This document shows positions 13,746 through 25,495 of a DNA stretch of 64,000 bases, piece by piece. The stretch is taken from assembly GCA_016946835.1 (NCBI GenBank), contig JACVTC010000038.1, positions 877,501-941,500 of the forward strand, written 5' to 3'. The stretch's first letter is position 1. Every line of letters begins with the position of its first letter. A model generated the notes under the pieces. The model did not search any database. It was not told the DNA's origin and was given only the letters and a program-made list of their open reading frames with translations. The position numbers and the translations under genes are program-made. This DNA comes from Neocallimastix lanati (nom. inval.) (Eukaryota; Neocallimastigomycota; Neocallimastigomycetes; Neocallimastigales; Neocallimastigaceae).

Positions 13746-16023
13746 TATTATTATTATTATTATTATTATTTTAATAAAATAAAAATAAAATAAAATAAAT
13801 TTTATATACTTGATTATTTCAACAAATTAACATCATTTTTATTTTATTTTATTTTATTATATATATTTATTTGTAATATTTACCGGTTCAAAATAAATAT
13901 TTCTAACTTTTAACCAATTAATATCTGGCCCATTATTACAAATATCTAATCTATCATAAAGTTTATCGTATATAATATCACTAAATTCCAATTCTAATGT
14001 AGTCCAATTCTCCTACAACAATAGAATATATATATTATTAACATTTTAATCTATATAATAACATAATGATAATGACGATATTTAAAATTATTAATACATA
14101 ATATGTATATATATGGAAATTTTACCTCATTTAACACTATACCGTTAGAATCTATATATTTTTTTCCATTTACATTCAGAACCATTTCACCTTCGATTTC
14201 CATACCTACAGTTAAATTAAAATTTGGTGGTGACTGTTGTAATAATAATATTATTAATAATTTTTCTAAATATATATATATATATATTTTATTTTATTTT
14301 ATTTTATTTAATTTATTAAAAAAAAATAAAAATAAAAAAATTAAAAATAAAAAAATTAAAAATAAAAATAAATAAAAATAAAAATAAAAATAAATAAAAA
14401 TAAAAAAAAATAATAATAAAATAATAAAAAAAAAATAAAAAAAAAAAAAATATAATATAATTTCATAAAAAATAACATATATATTATTTTAAGTTATACT
14501 TTAATACCTTCATTTCAAATCGAACAGATGCCCATGGACCAACATAAGGATTTTTTAAATTAATAGAGATACATCCATTTTGTCTTAAAAATTTATAAAA
14601 AACATTTCCAGTAAAAGTACTATTTATTACATTATATGACCAATCTTCACCATATAATTTTAAATTATCCAAAATTGTTCTTGGAGTAATGTATATTAGA
14701 CGAGCTTTTCTCATATAAAATTTAAGAGTTTTTTCAGAACTTGGATTACTAAAATTCTTTTATTATTATTATTTATCATTTATTGTTATAATTATTTTTA
14801 ATATGATTATGATTATAATTATAATTATAATTATAATGATTATTATTGTAATTATGATTATTATTATTATGATTTTTATTATTATTAATATTTAAAGTAT
14901 ATTATATAGTATAAATAATAATACTTTAATAAGTCATTTTATATCTATGTGAATTATACTCTTTATTATTGATATAATATATTTATATATATATATATAG
15001 ATAGAGATATAGATATTTACAAGAACAGATAATTCACCTTCTTGTTCCTCTGGGAAAGGAATATTATAGTTGGCGAATTTCTAATAAAATATAATTATAC
15101 ACCAATATATATAAATATATAATGTTATAATAATTTTAATTTTAATTTTAACTTTAATTTTTGATTTTTTTTGTTTGTTTGTTTGTTTGTTTGTTTTGCT
15201 TTGTTTTGTTTTGTTTTGTTAAATATCAAGTTTGTTATACTTTTGAATATAGTGATATTTTTTTAATATTCCTATAGTAATATCTTTTTTTATATTATAA
15301 TTTTTTTATTTTTAATATTTACAATTGAATTTTTTTCTTCATCAGTAAATTCAGAATCATCTAAAGACTCAATTACTGTATATATATCTGAATTTAATTC
15401 TTCTAATCTAATATCTAGTTTACCTTCCTACATAGTAATTCAAATCAAATATATCAATATTTTATATTCGATGATATTAATTAATATAATTCATTTGAAT
15501 TTTATTTTGAATATATCATATTTTCAAATTTTATCATTCATCAGCATTTTTAATTTTAATTATAATTTTAATTAAAAAAAAAAAATTTATACATTAACAA
15601 AAGGAAAATTCATTTAGTTAATCATTTAAAAATGCAATCACATAAAAATTTGATATATATAAATATTTAAATTAATTTTTTATATTACAAATATTTTTTT
15701 TATTTTACCACAACAATTAAATCAATTTGTAATTCGGAATAATATTGAAATGGAGCAAAAAACCCAATACTACTTGTATCTTTTAAAACAATACCATTAG
15801 TACATCCAGGTTTAATTGTTATTGATGCATAATGGTCCTCTAGAAGATCTCCAGTACTTTCAACTTCCCATTCCACACATTCTGAAACATTTTTATCTGG
15901 TGTTATCTCCCACTCATATGTTGCAAATGCATTATATCCAAAAATACCTTTATTTGCTTTTACATGGTAAACAAAAGTACTAAAAATTGTTAATAATGCA
16001 TATATAAAAAAAATTTTTTTCAT
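13249..16023 (-). CDS. Secreted protein of unknown family, at least 8 exons
   Basis: Minus-strand exons: 16023-15709, 15427-15323, 15080-15021, 14756-14508, 14233-14126, 14012-13884, 13566-13432, 13269-13249, giving about 374 residues. Every exon is a multiple of three, so every intron is phase 0. Residues 1-23 are a clear signal peptide (MKKIFFIYALLTIF...HVKA), so the product is exported or cell-surface. The mature part has about eight cysteines, several N-X-S/T sites and alternating beta-type segments with motifs such as YEWEITPD, NPYVGPWASVRFEMK, DRLDICNNGPDINWLK and QACCTFNQCIC, suggestive of a beta-sandwich. I do not recognise the family; a carbohydrate-binding or cell-wall role is only a guess from the organism. 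The 3' end is uncertain: reading through the last donor reaches a stop at 13177, and a further exon is possible. Confidence 0.75.
13657..13770 (+). repeat. (ATT)n microsatellite inside an intron
   Basis: ATT array with one interruption at about 13741. It lies in the intron between the sixth and seventh exons of the secreted-protein gene, next to an A-rich tract at 13589-13636. Confidence 0.95.
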
Positions 16024-16328
16024 TGTTATAGATCTTAAGTTAAGTTAATATTTTACTTGTTTTTCTATTTTATCTTATTTTTTTTTTGGAATAGTAGTAA
16101 TAGAAGTAGTAATGATATGATTATTAATGATTAAATTTTAAATAGCACTAAATGCAAAATAATGAAACCCTTAATAATTTCTTCCTCTTATTGTTATTAT
16201 TAGTTCTAATGAAATGTAATACAATATTTTATTTTAATTTTTTTTCTAAATTTCGATTTATATAATTATTATCGAAAATATTTATTTTATATCGGTTTAA
16301 ATATTAATATATTTATATAATAAGATGG

Positions 16329-16387
<59 letters not shown>

Positions 16388-16761
16388 GAAAGTAATTACT
16401 ATTTCATTACTTATTTTTTGTATTAAATTGGTAATAATTTAATTAATAAACAATTTTTTCTTTTGTGGATGTTTATATTTTATCATTAATAAAATTAAAG
16501 TTTTTAAAATTAAAATTGTACTTTTTAAATACAATACATTGAATTAACAATAAATATTTAATATTAAAATTTTTAAAGTAAAAATTTTCAAATATTTCAT
16601 TAATTTTTCTTTTTTTTTAATTTTTTTTTTTTTATTCTTATTCACATATTTAAAATACATATATATTATATTGGAATTAAATAAAAATTTAAAAGATATT
16701 ATTATAAAACAATATTATATTTAATTATTGAAAATTTATTTTTTATTATTATTAATATTAG

Positions 16762-16835
<74 letters not shown>

Positions 16836-18123
16836 GTTATTATTATTATTATTATTATTGTTATTGTTATTTTATATGAAGTTTTATTAATAAGGTTATT
16901 TATGATAAATATATTGCACCATACTCTTAATGAAAGTATTCTAAATTATATAAAATATAAAAATCAGTTTAACTTTATATTTAAACATGAAATATTCGCT
17001 TGATTAATTGGAAGTGTACCAATGGCGGCTAATACTCACTATTTTTAAGTGGTAATATGAGGTGTCTAATATATTTGAAATGGAGCCTTTCAATGAAGGT
17101 TTTATATCATCTATTATTATTATATATGATTTAGCTCATTTAAATTTAAATGAAAATACCTATTTCACGCTAGGTAATCAATTAATATAATTATTGTAGA
17201 ATATGCTCATTTCACGCTAAGCATTTCTATTTAACTTTATGAATAAGTACTTGTTTAATGTTTATTAGTACTTTGTGACATCCTCCTTCGAATATCCGCT
17301 TTGTAGTTAAGTAGTAACTATTAAGTATGTTCGGATAAAATTAAATATATGTATTTCACTTTTTAATAATATGCTAAATATTTGTGCAATATTAAGAGAG
17401 AAAAATTATCCACAAGTTAATTATAATTTCTTTCATTTATATGATATTTATTATATATTAATTTTGAGTTAATTAAATTAATGTTGTATATTCTATACTA
17501 TTTTGGAATAAAAGTGGATTTAAAATGTGCGTGTTCGGGATTAACCTATTTAATTAGAATATATATTATTGTATATTTTAATATATGCTTTAAGTGTTTT
17601 TCTCTTCATGAATATTATTGTAATATTGGGTAAATGTAATAAAAATATATATACGGTAATTTAATTGGATATTATTTAAGTGGCATAAGGAGTAATTTTA
17701 TGAAAAGTTGACAAAATATTGAAAATTCTAAAATATAATATGTAATTGCGAAATCGTGGATAATATTAATATTTAATAATGAGAGTGAATATATCAAAAA
17801 TATTTAGTAAGTTAATATGATGATAAAATATGTTTAAATGGAGATTTAACATAATGATAATGATAATGATTATGTTAAATGATTATGAATAATGATTTCG
17901 CAATCGTGCATTTCTTAATGTGGCGTATTTTGTATGTGGCTTGCATCATAATAATCAAATAAATAATAATTAAATAAATAATATTCTTTTTTTATACATA
18001 TAATTTATTAATATTCAATTATAAAAATAATTTTTTATAATTCTTTTTAAATAGAATATATTATTATTTCTTTGGAAATAGTTATTTAATAATATTTAAT
18101 TGAAAAAATATATTATATTATAA
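16024..18123. other. Intergenic DNA with ATT arrays and a complex island
   Basis: Upstream of the secreted-protein start. ATT arrays sit at 16329-16387 and 16754-16861. From about 17000 to 17960 the sequence is less repetitive and has recurring words (ATTTCACGCTA twice; ATTGCGAAATC at 17745 and its reverse complement at 17894). No coding region was recognised. Confidence 0.5.
17158..17224. repeat. Paired ATTTCACGCTA motifs with flanking inverted arms
   Basis: ATTTCACGCTA occurs at 17162-17172 and 17209-17219. The first is enclosed by ACCT...AGGT and the second by ATGCT...AGCAT, so the shared core sits in two small inverted repeats whose arms differ in sequence. This could be a protein-binding or transposon-end site; function unknown. 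Confidence 0.45.
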
Positions 18124-19115
18124 ATGGAAGAAAATATATAGATTAAAGTAAATAAAATTAATCAAGAAAAAGACCAAATTATTATTAACAAAAAATATAA
18201 ATTTAATTTTTCATCTATTAAAAAAATACATATATATATATATATATATACATAATTCCAGAGTATATAATTGTACTAAATATAAAACTTTAAATAAATG
18301 TAAATGTTTCATTACTTAAATTATAAGAGGAAGTTTTAAAATATGAAAGTTTACATAATCATCTTAAAAAAGAATTTGATGAATCTATATAAATTGCAAA
18401 ACATAAGATGAAATTAGAAAAAATTCAATTTTTTTAGGTATAAAACCTAAATGCTTATTTAATGAAGTTTCACAAGAAATTGGAAACATATATGCCCTGA
18501 ATATAATGCAATTAAATTCCAAATAACAAGAAATATTAATAAAAAACTACCTCATTATGTAACGAAGTTTAATGAAATTTCCTGATAAATCAATAATATA
18601 AATCAATAAGAAAAGGGAATTTTATGAATTCAAAAAATCCGAATTTAATAATCTTCCAATCACATTAGAAGATATATTATTTATGAAATATAATGAAGAT
18701 ATATTTGTGGATGATACTTTTTAAATTATGCCCAAATTTAGTTCATTACTGGAATTTATATTAAATATTTAAATAATTTTTACACGACTTCTTTTTCGAT
18801 ATTAAAAAATAAAGAACAAGCTACTTATAAGATGTCTAATAAGTATAGCTATAATACTATAATTATTCTAAAAAATTTTCACTGTGATTATGAAAAAGGA
18901 ATATCTAATGCTGCAGAAAAAATATTTACCAATATAAATATTAAATACTACATTTGGAACTATAAAGATCATTAGAGTTTAAAAAAAAAATAAATTATGT
19001 TATACCGAAGTAAAATATAATGATATATATTTATTATATAGTGATTTTGAACTTACCTTTTGTAATTTTAAAATATATAATTGATATGTATAGTAAAATT
19101 AGGTGTGAAACAAAT
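18124..19115 (+). pseudogene. MULE-type transposase pseudogene with FLYWCH-like zinc finger
   Basis: Broken by stops and frameshifts, but several blocks read in order. An N-terminal FLYWCH-like part has a Cys pair (KCKCF, about 18300) and an HNH-like block that needs a frameshift (about 18350). After it come segments such as IKFQITRNINKKLPHY, then DDTF-stop-IMPKF (about 18707-18735), which matches the first catalytic Asp block of MULE transposases. Then come TSFSILKNKEQATY and FHCDYEKGISNAAEKIF (about 18787-18930), matching the second Asp block. Known MULE elements use these blocks for cut-and-paste transposition. In-frame TAA and TAG codons and at least two frame changes show that it is dead. 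No terminal inverted repeats were found with confidence. Confidence 0.72.
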
Positions 19116-19313
19116 AATAATGACCAAGTCTTGAAATTTCTAAGAATATTTAAAAATAAAAATAAAAATAAAAATAAAATAAAAATAAAATAAAATAAAT
19201 AAATAAATAAAAACTATTTAAAATTATAAAAATTAGAATTATTATAACAAAATAGAACATAAAACAAATAATTTATCAGAATATTTTAATAATTATTTAA
19301 ATAATTTATTTTC

Positions 19314-19344
<31 letters not shown>

Positions 19345-19426
19345 CTTTTTAAAAAATAATATATACATTAAAACAAGAAGAACTTTTATTCTATAATAAT
19401 TATAAAAGGAAAAGTGCAGAAATATG

Positions 19427-19472
<46 letters not shown>

Positions 19473-19479
19473 AGGAAAA

Positions 19480-19620
19480 ACGGATTAAATCAATAATTAA
19501 TTGAAAAATACAAAATTATGGAATCTAAATTAATTGATATTGGAAGACCTAGAAATGATATTGTTGAATTATGGTTTAAATATTTAATTAATTTAAATTT
19601 TATAAATACTAATTTTTAAT
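19480..19620 (+). pseudogene. Short decayed coding fragment
   Basis: Behind the transposase relic. After a poly-A run (19428-19470) a short frame from ATG 19517 reads MESKLIDIGRPRNDIVELWF and then ends at a stop after IINLNFINTNF-like sequence. The composition looks coding, but the fragment is too short to assign. It may be the tail of the same mobile element. Confidence 0.3.
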
Positions 19621-20033
19621 AAATGTCGAAGTAATGATCAAATAAAAAAGATTATCTGAATTTTGTCTCAATTATTATTAATAATTAAAATTATTCTTAA
19701 TTAAAAAATATTTAAAAATACCTTTATTATTGAATATTTCTAAATAATTATTTTATTATTACTTTTATTTTTATATTTTTATTAGTTAAATGTTATATCA
19801 TTAATTTTTGAATATTATAATGCAAACTTTCTATTAAATATTATTATTACATATTTATTAATAATTTTTATACTTTAAAACAAAAGTTTTCTATTAAAAT
19901 ATATTATAAAAATAAAAAAAAAATTAATATTAAATATTTTTATTAAAAACTTTAATTACTATATCATAAATTTTGTGAATACTATAAAAATTAATAAACA
20001 TAGAAGGTTAAAAAAAATTTTTTTTTTTCTAAA

Positions 20034-20215
20034 GCTTTAAAGAATATTTTATTTAAGAATATTTTATTTAAGAATATTTTATTTTTAAAGAATATTTTAT
20101 TTTTAAAGAATATTTTATTTTAAAGAATATTTTATTTTAAAGAATATTTTATTTTAAAGAATATTTTATTTTAAAGAATATTTTATTATTAAAGAATATT
20201 TTATTTTATTTTTAA
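20034..20215. repeat. Minisatellite, unit about 16-19 nt
   Basis: About ten tandem copies of AAAGAATATTTTATTT with one to three variable bases between copies. Confidence 0.93.
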
Positions 20216-20324
20216 ACTAATGAAAATTTCAAAACTATTTTATTTTTATATTTTTTAAAATAAATAATAAAAGAATAATAAAAATTAAAAAAAAAAAAAA
20301 ATTTAAACTTTGAGATTATTTATT

Positions 20325-20329
<5 letters not shown>

Positions 20330-20407
<78 letters not shown>

Positions 20408-20410
20408 TTA
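20330..20410. repeat. (ATTT)n microsatellite
   Basis: About 20 units of ATTT, directly before the hairpin-bearing repeat pair. Confidence 0.95.
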
Positions 20411-20455
20411 ATTTATTATTTACTTTTTAAATTTTGAAAAGTCACATTTTTCGAA

Positions 20456-20708
20456 ACGTAATATTCCCAATGGGGGTGTGCATTTCGAAAATTTTTATTA
20501 CATAAATTTGTATTTTGTTGTATGGCTTAAATAATTTTAATTTTAAGCCACTTAATTTTATTAAAAATTTAATGAATAATAATTAATTAATTAAATAAAT
20601 AAAATTACAATTCTCAAAAATTTTCAAACACGTAATCTTACATGGGGTGGGCGTATATCTAATTGTATCATAATTTTGTGGCTTTTTTCTACAATTTTTA
20701 AAAAGCCA
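20456..20708. repeat. Pair of diverged hairpin-bearing units
   Basis: Two units share the order ACGTAAT, TT, CA, TGGGG, TG, GC, then a T/A stretch, then a hairpin starting TGGCTT and ending AAGCCA. Unit 1 starts at 20456 with stem arms 20523-20531 and 20542-20550 (TGGCTTAAA/TTTAAGCCA). Unit 2 starts at 20630 with arms 20679-20687 and 20700-20708 (TGGCTTTTT/AAAAAGCCA). The stems pair perfectly in both although the inner three bases differ. Function unknown. Confidence 0.6.
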
Positions 20709-20808
20709 TATATTCACAATATGGCGTGAATAATAAATGTGGTGATATTTTATGACGAAAATTTATAAGCCACCAAGAATTTGGAGAAATTCAACCATAT
20801 AATAATTT

Positions 20809-21042
20809 GGCGAAATGGAATGAGATGCATTAATAGCTCATGGCGCTAATGCCATATTACAAGATATGTTTAAAAATAATACGGATCCTATGGAAACAAA
20901 ATACTGTACTGTATGCCATTCATTAGGTACAAAGGACATATGTTGTAATACATCAATAAAAATACTTTCAATATCAATTTGTTTTAATTTCATGAATTCT
21001 TATTTAGAGTCTGTTGGTATACATACTAAAATTTACGAATAA
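20809..21042 (+). pseudogene. RNA polymerase I second-largest subunit C-terminal fragment
   Basis: The reading frame starts with GEME, then an in-frame TGA where an arginine codon is expected, then DALIAHGANAILQD. This is the highly conserved C-terminal clamp motif of second-largest RNA polymerase subunits. It continues through a CTVC pair and a CC pair in the place of the C-terminal zinc site, and ends with a helix-like block (FNFMNSYLESVGI) and a TAA at 21040-21042. DAL and LQD fit the Pol I subunit (Rpa135 type) better than Pol II or Pol III. Only the last 77 codons remain; the rest of the large protein is absent, and the second metal pair is CC rather than CxxC. A source other than the host Pol I gene, such as a plasmid- or virus-like element, cannot be excluded from this short piece. 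Confidence 0.68.
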
Positions 21043-21160
21043 ATAAACCGTATAATGAATTATAAAATTGGATGATTATCTTTTAAGTTTAATAAAACTC
21101 TACTTTAGAAAAAATATTTTTTTTTTTTTTAGAAAATACATACAACAATGTTTTAAAAAT

Positions 21161-21189
<29 letters not shown>

Positions 21190-21199
<10 letters not shown>

Positions 21200-21667
21200 A
21201 AAAATAATTTTATTATGGATTGTCGTTTTAAGTGAACAAATCTTAAACAGTTCACAGGGGTCTACTATTCCGTATATTGAGCGGGGGCTGCGCATCATTT
21301 TATTAAAACAATAACTATCATAAGTAGTTTTCTTGAGTTACTTTTTAATCGATTTAGTAAGAAATCCTTTAGTACCAATAATGCCAACATCATACCGATA
21401 TGGCTTAGGAACAGCACTATTAGTAGTCCTATTATATATATTTCAAATACAAATAAAAAAATGCTAATTCTTGGTTTTATTATTTTACATTTAAACGGTG
21501 ATCATATTACTAAACATTTTATACATCACTCCGAAATTTTTTTTTAAAAAAAACTTTTGAATTTATTTATATTCTTTATTTATACATTTTATTTTTTTTC
21601 TTTAATCTATATAATTTATTTATATTCTTTATTTATACATTTTATTTTTTTCTTTAATCTATATAAT

Positions 21668-21754
<87 letters not shown>

Positions 21755-21923
21755 TTTTTGAAAAAAGTAATACATAAAAATATAATTATTCATTTATTTG
21801 ATAAAGTACTGGAAGTAAATTTTCTTATTCTCTTCCTAGTCTAAAAACAAAAAATTGTAAATAAACACGGAATTATAAAAAATAATTTAATTAGCATTAA
21901 TATTCAATAGTTAATAGAAATTA

Positions 21924-21959
<36 letters not shown>

Positions 21960-22185
21960 ATATTTATCTCTGAGTTCTTGAGTTAATTAATACTTTCGAT
22001 CACTTTGATATTTTGGAAAAAGAACTTTTTAATTATTTTTTTTTATATTTTAAATATTATTTATTTTTATTTTTATCTTTATTTTTATTTTTATTTTTAT
22101 TTTTATTTTTATTTTTATTTTTTTTCTTCTGCATAGAGGTAAGCTATATCCTCTCTATCATTAAAAATTAATGGAAATATATATA

Positions 22186-22224
<39 letters not shown>

Positions 22225-22520
22225 TATAAATGTGCATCCATTTCTTTTGATTTTCTATTTTTTGATTTTCTATTTTTTATTTTTTTTTCAAAGGTTAATT
22301 TAAATCAGGAATTAGAAATTCCTTTTTATACAAATATCTTATTATCAGGAGGTGAGGTTCGTCATTACCTTTGAACTTTTTTTTTTTTTTTTCTAAATTT
22401 ATTTATTACACTTTATTTTAAATAAATTTATTACTTTTTACTTTTTTTTATTTCACAATACTATTTAACATATTATATTATTATGACGTTTCAAATTGAA
22501 CAAATTAATATTAATATATA
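21190..22520. repeat. Dispersed repeat B, locus 1 (patchy)
   Basis: Several blocks here recur at 44640-45560. GGAGGTGAGGTTC (22348-22360) is followed by GAACTTTT, a T-run and TTACACTTTATTTT in both places. TAGTAGTCCTATTA (21421-21434) also recurs at 45322. TTAGGAAC (21405) recurs inverted near 45368. Block order and orientation are not fully conserved, so both loci look like rearranged remains of one element. Confidence 0.5.
21557..21757. repeat. 57-nt tandem duplication followed by (ATTT)n
   Basis: A block containing TATTCTTTATTTATACATTT and ending TCTTTAATCTATATAA is present twice in tandem (about 21557-21665). About 22 ATTT units follow, to 21757. Confidence 0.85.
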
Positions 22521-22664
22521 TATATATATATGTATGTATATATTTTTTTATTAAAAAAAAAAATAAAAATAAAAATAAAAAATAAAAAAATAAAAAAATT
22601 ATATTTGTGTAATTAATAAATGGATAATTAAACAAAGAGTTTAAAAATTTATGATAATTACAAC

Positions 22665-22711
<47 letters not shown>

Positions 22712-23206
22712 TTGAGAGTCTATCTATTACTGATTTTATTTATTTTATATTTGTTTCAGAATTTAATAATTTACCAAATTTAAATCTATTTATTATTATA
22801 TAAGTTTTAAATTAGAATTAAGATAAAGGAAGATAGTTATAACGGAAAAATGATCATTAAAAGTTGAATTTAAATTGAAATGTTCCCAATCAATTAATGA
22901 AAGAATCGGTTAGAAAGGTACATTTATAAATGATTTAATTAATTTATATCATTTAGTGATTACTTAATATACCTAATAGAATAGAATAATAATATAATAA
23001 TAAATAGATAATATAGAGAAATAATTTAATCGCATATTACTAAATAGGAATAGTATTGAACTGTAACAAAATTTATTTAATTTATTTCTATAGGTTATAA
23101 TTATATTTATATGCTAACCATAATAATTTATTCATTAAAATATACCAAAAATAAAAATAAAAATAAAAATAAAATAAAAATAATAATAATTAGAACACAC
23201 ATAATG

Positions 23207-23430
23207 AATACCCATCTCCCATGATAATCATAACTGATTTTAACTATTAAGTGGGAATATTTACTGGGCATACTAGTACAGCATCCCCCCTCCATATGTC
23301 GTTACACGTCTGTATTCCCTATACATTCCTACATATATCTCTATTGACTACGAGTATCGGTGTTGAAAGAAATCACTATGGTAGTGTTAATTAACCGATT
23401 TAGAATTATTTAATATAAAGGAAAAATCAT
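23207..23430. other. Higher-GC island, unassigned
   Basis: About 220 nt with runs such as CAGCATCCCCCCTCCATATG (about 23279), unlike the flanks. No open frame or RNA fold that I recognise. Between this island and the NIP7 start the DNA is microsatellite and homopolymer. Confidence 0.35.
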
Positions 23431-23701
23431 CTACGACACTTATAAAATCAAAAAAAAAAAAAAAGAAAGAAAGAAAGAACGACATTTTACAACATTTGAG
23501 AAAGAGTGTATTAACGAGTTATAAAAAATGAAAAATCAATTGATATTATTTACTACTCAAAACCTTTCGATTATATCCTTTGATATTATTGAATGTATGT
23601 CCCCATGATTCTTGAATCATTCCCTAATAAATATTTATATGAAGACTATATATCTACTATTAGCATTGTATGTAAAGACAAGGATGTTCCTGAAAAAAAA
23701 A

Positions 23702-23703
<2 letters not shown>

Positions 23704-23778
<75 letters not shown>
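23704..23778. repeat. (AAT)n followed by (AT)n
   Basis: About 13 AAT units followed by about 18 AT units. Confidence 0.95.
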
Positions 23779-23781
<3 letters not shown>

Positions 23782-24258
23782 TTGGGTGTAATGTTTGAAA
23801 AGGATACCGAAATTTTTAATCATGAAAATCATAATCGATTTATTTCATTCTTCGATATTTAAAAAAATCTTTTATTTGCTTGTTTGTTTGTTTTAATACA
23901 ACTAAAAACAATAACAAAATTTTATATTTATTTTCTTTAGTAATCATGATAGATGAATAGTGTTATTATTTTTATAAAATTTATTATAATTTAATAATTA
24001 ATTTTTAATTAATATTTTTTTTTTTTTTTTAAATTTTTTTTTATCCATATTCTAATAATTAAAATTCTTTTATCATACATTTATTTTATATATATATTTT
24101 TTTTTAAAGTATTTTCTTTAAAATTTTTGAAATTTTTGATATATTAAAAAATATTGAAAAATGATTGGTTAATAATTAAATATGTATATTTTTTTAAAAA
24201 AAAAAAAAAATTAAAAAAAAAACTTCATATATATATCTTTAAGTTTAAATTATTATAA

Positions 24259-24300
<42 letters not shown>

Positions 24301-24449
24301 TTTATTATACATTATAAATTAATATAAATTATTATAAATAGTAAAAATAAAAAATAAAATAGAAATAATTTATAATAATTATCATTCTATTATTTCTCAA
24401 TTAATTGAAATTAAATTTCAATATATATAAATAAAATATTAAAAAGAAA

Positions 24450-24803
24450 ATGAGACCATTAACAGAAGAAGAAACTAAGGGTTCGTAATTTTTAAATACT
24501 AAAAGGGAAACTGAATTAAAAAAAAATAATAATAATAATAATTGTTGAAAGGAAAAATAAATTTTTAAAAATTTTCAATAGTTGAATTTAACAAATTTTA
24601 TATCAAAAGAAGTTATAAAAAGAAAAATGTCATATATTAATATGTATATATGTATAATACGAAATTTTTATAATTAAATTTGATTCATGAAGAAAATTAA
24701 TAAAAGAAAAGATATATTAACATTTTAAAATTCAAATTTTTAATAACAAAATAATTTCCTATATACGAACTAATAAAAAAGTTCAAAATGAATTTTTTTT
24801 TTT

Positions 24804-24836
<33 letters not shown>

Positions 24837-25429
24837 CCTAAAATTATTTTACATTTCCTATATATATATATAAAGATTTATTAGCAACTAAACATTCAAA
24901 ATATTAATGTCAAAATAATTTCTTACATATGAAATCATTAAAAGACCCAAAATGAATATATATATATATATATATATAATTTTTCTTTTTTTTACAAATT
25001 TATTTAAAATTTATTTTTTATATTCTATATATATTTATTAACTTTAACACCTTTTTTTTAAATATTATTATTAAAAAAAATACTATATATATTATATATA
25101 TTATATATATTATAACAAAACAAATTATAAAAACTATATATACAGTATTTTTCCAAAAATTAGCACAATAGTAAGTTTTTCAATAATAATTTTATAAGAA
25201 AAATTATAAAATTTTTTTTATTATTAAATAGATTTTGAAATGATAATTCTAATTAAAATGATTTATTTTATAACTATTTTTTTTGATAACTATTTTTTTT
25301 TTTTTTTTAATAACATATATAAATATATAAATACTTTCTTTAGTATTGGTAGAAATATTGTTCATTTAATTAATAGACCAGACGATACTTATTGTTTTAG
25401 ACTTCACAATAACAGAGTTTACTATGTTA

Positions 25430-25495
<66 letters not shown>

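Noticed and set aside
22171-22374. 67-codon frame at repeat B locus 1 as a gene
   Set aside because: The start lies in AT/A-run sequence, and the end is part of the dispersed repeat whose second copy is not open.
24481-24486. GGGTTCG at the NIP7 exon 1 border as a tRNA T-arm
   Set aside because: No matching acceptor or D-arm around it. It is the exon end plus the donor GTTCGT.
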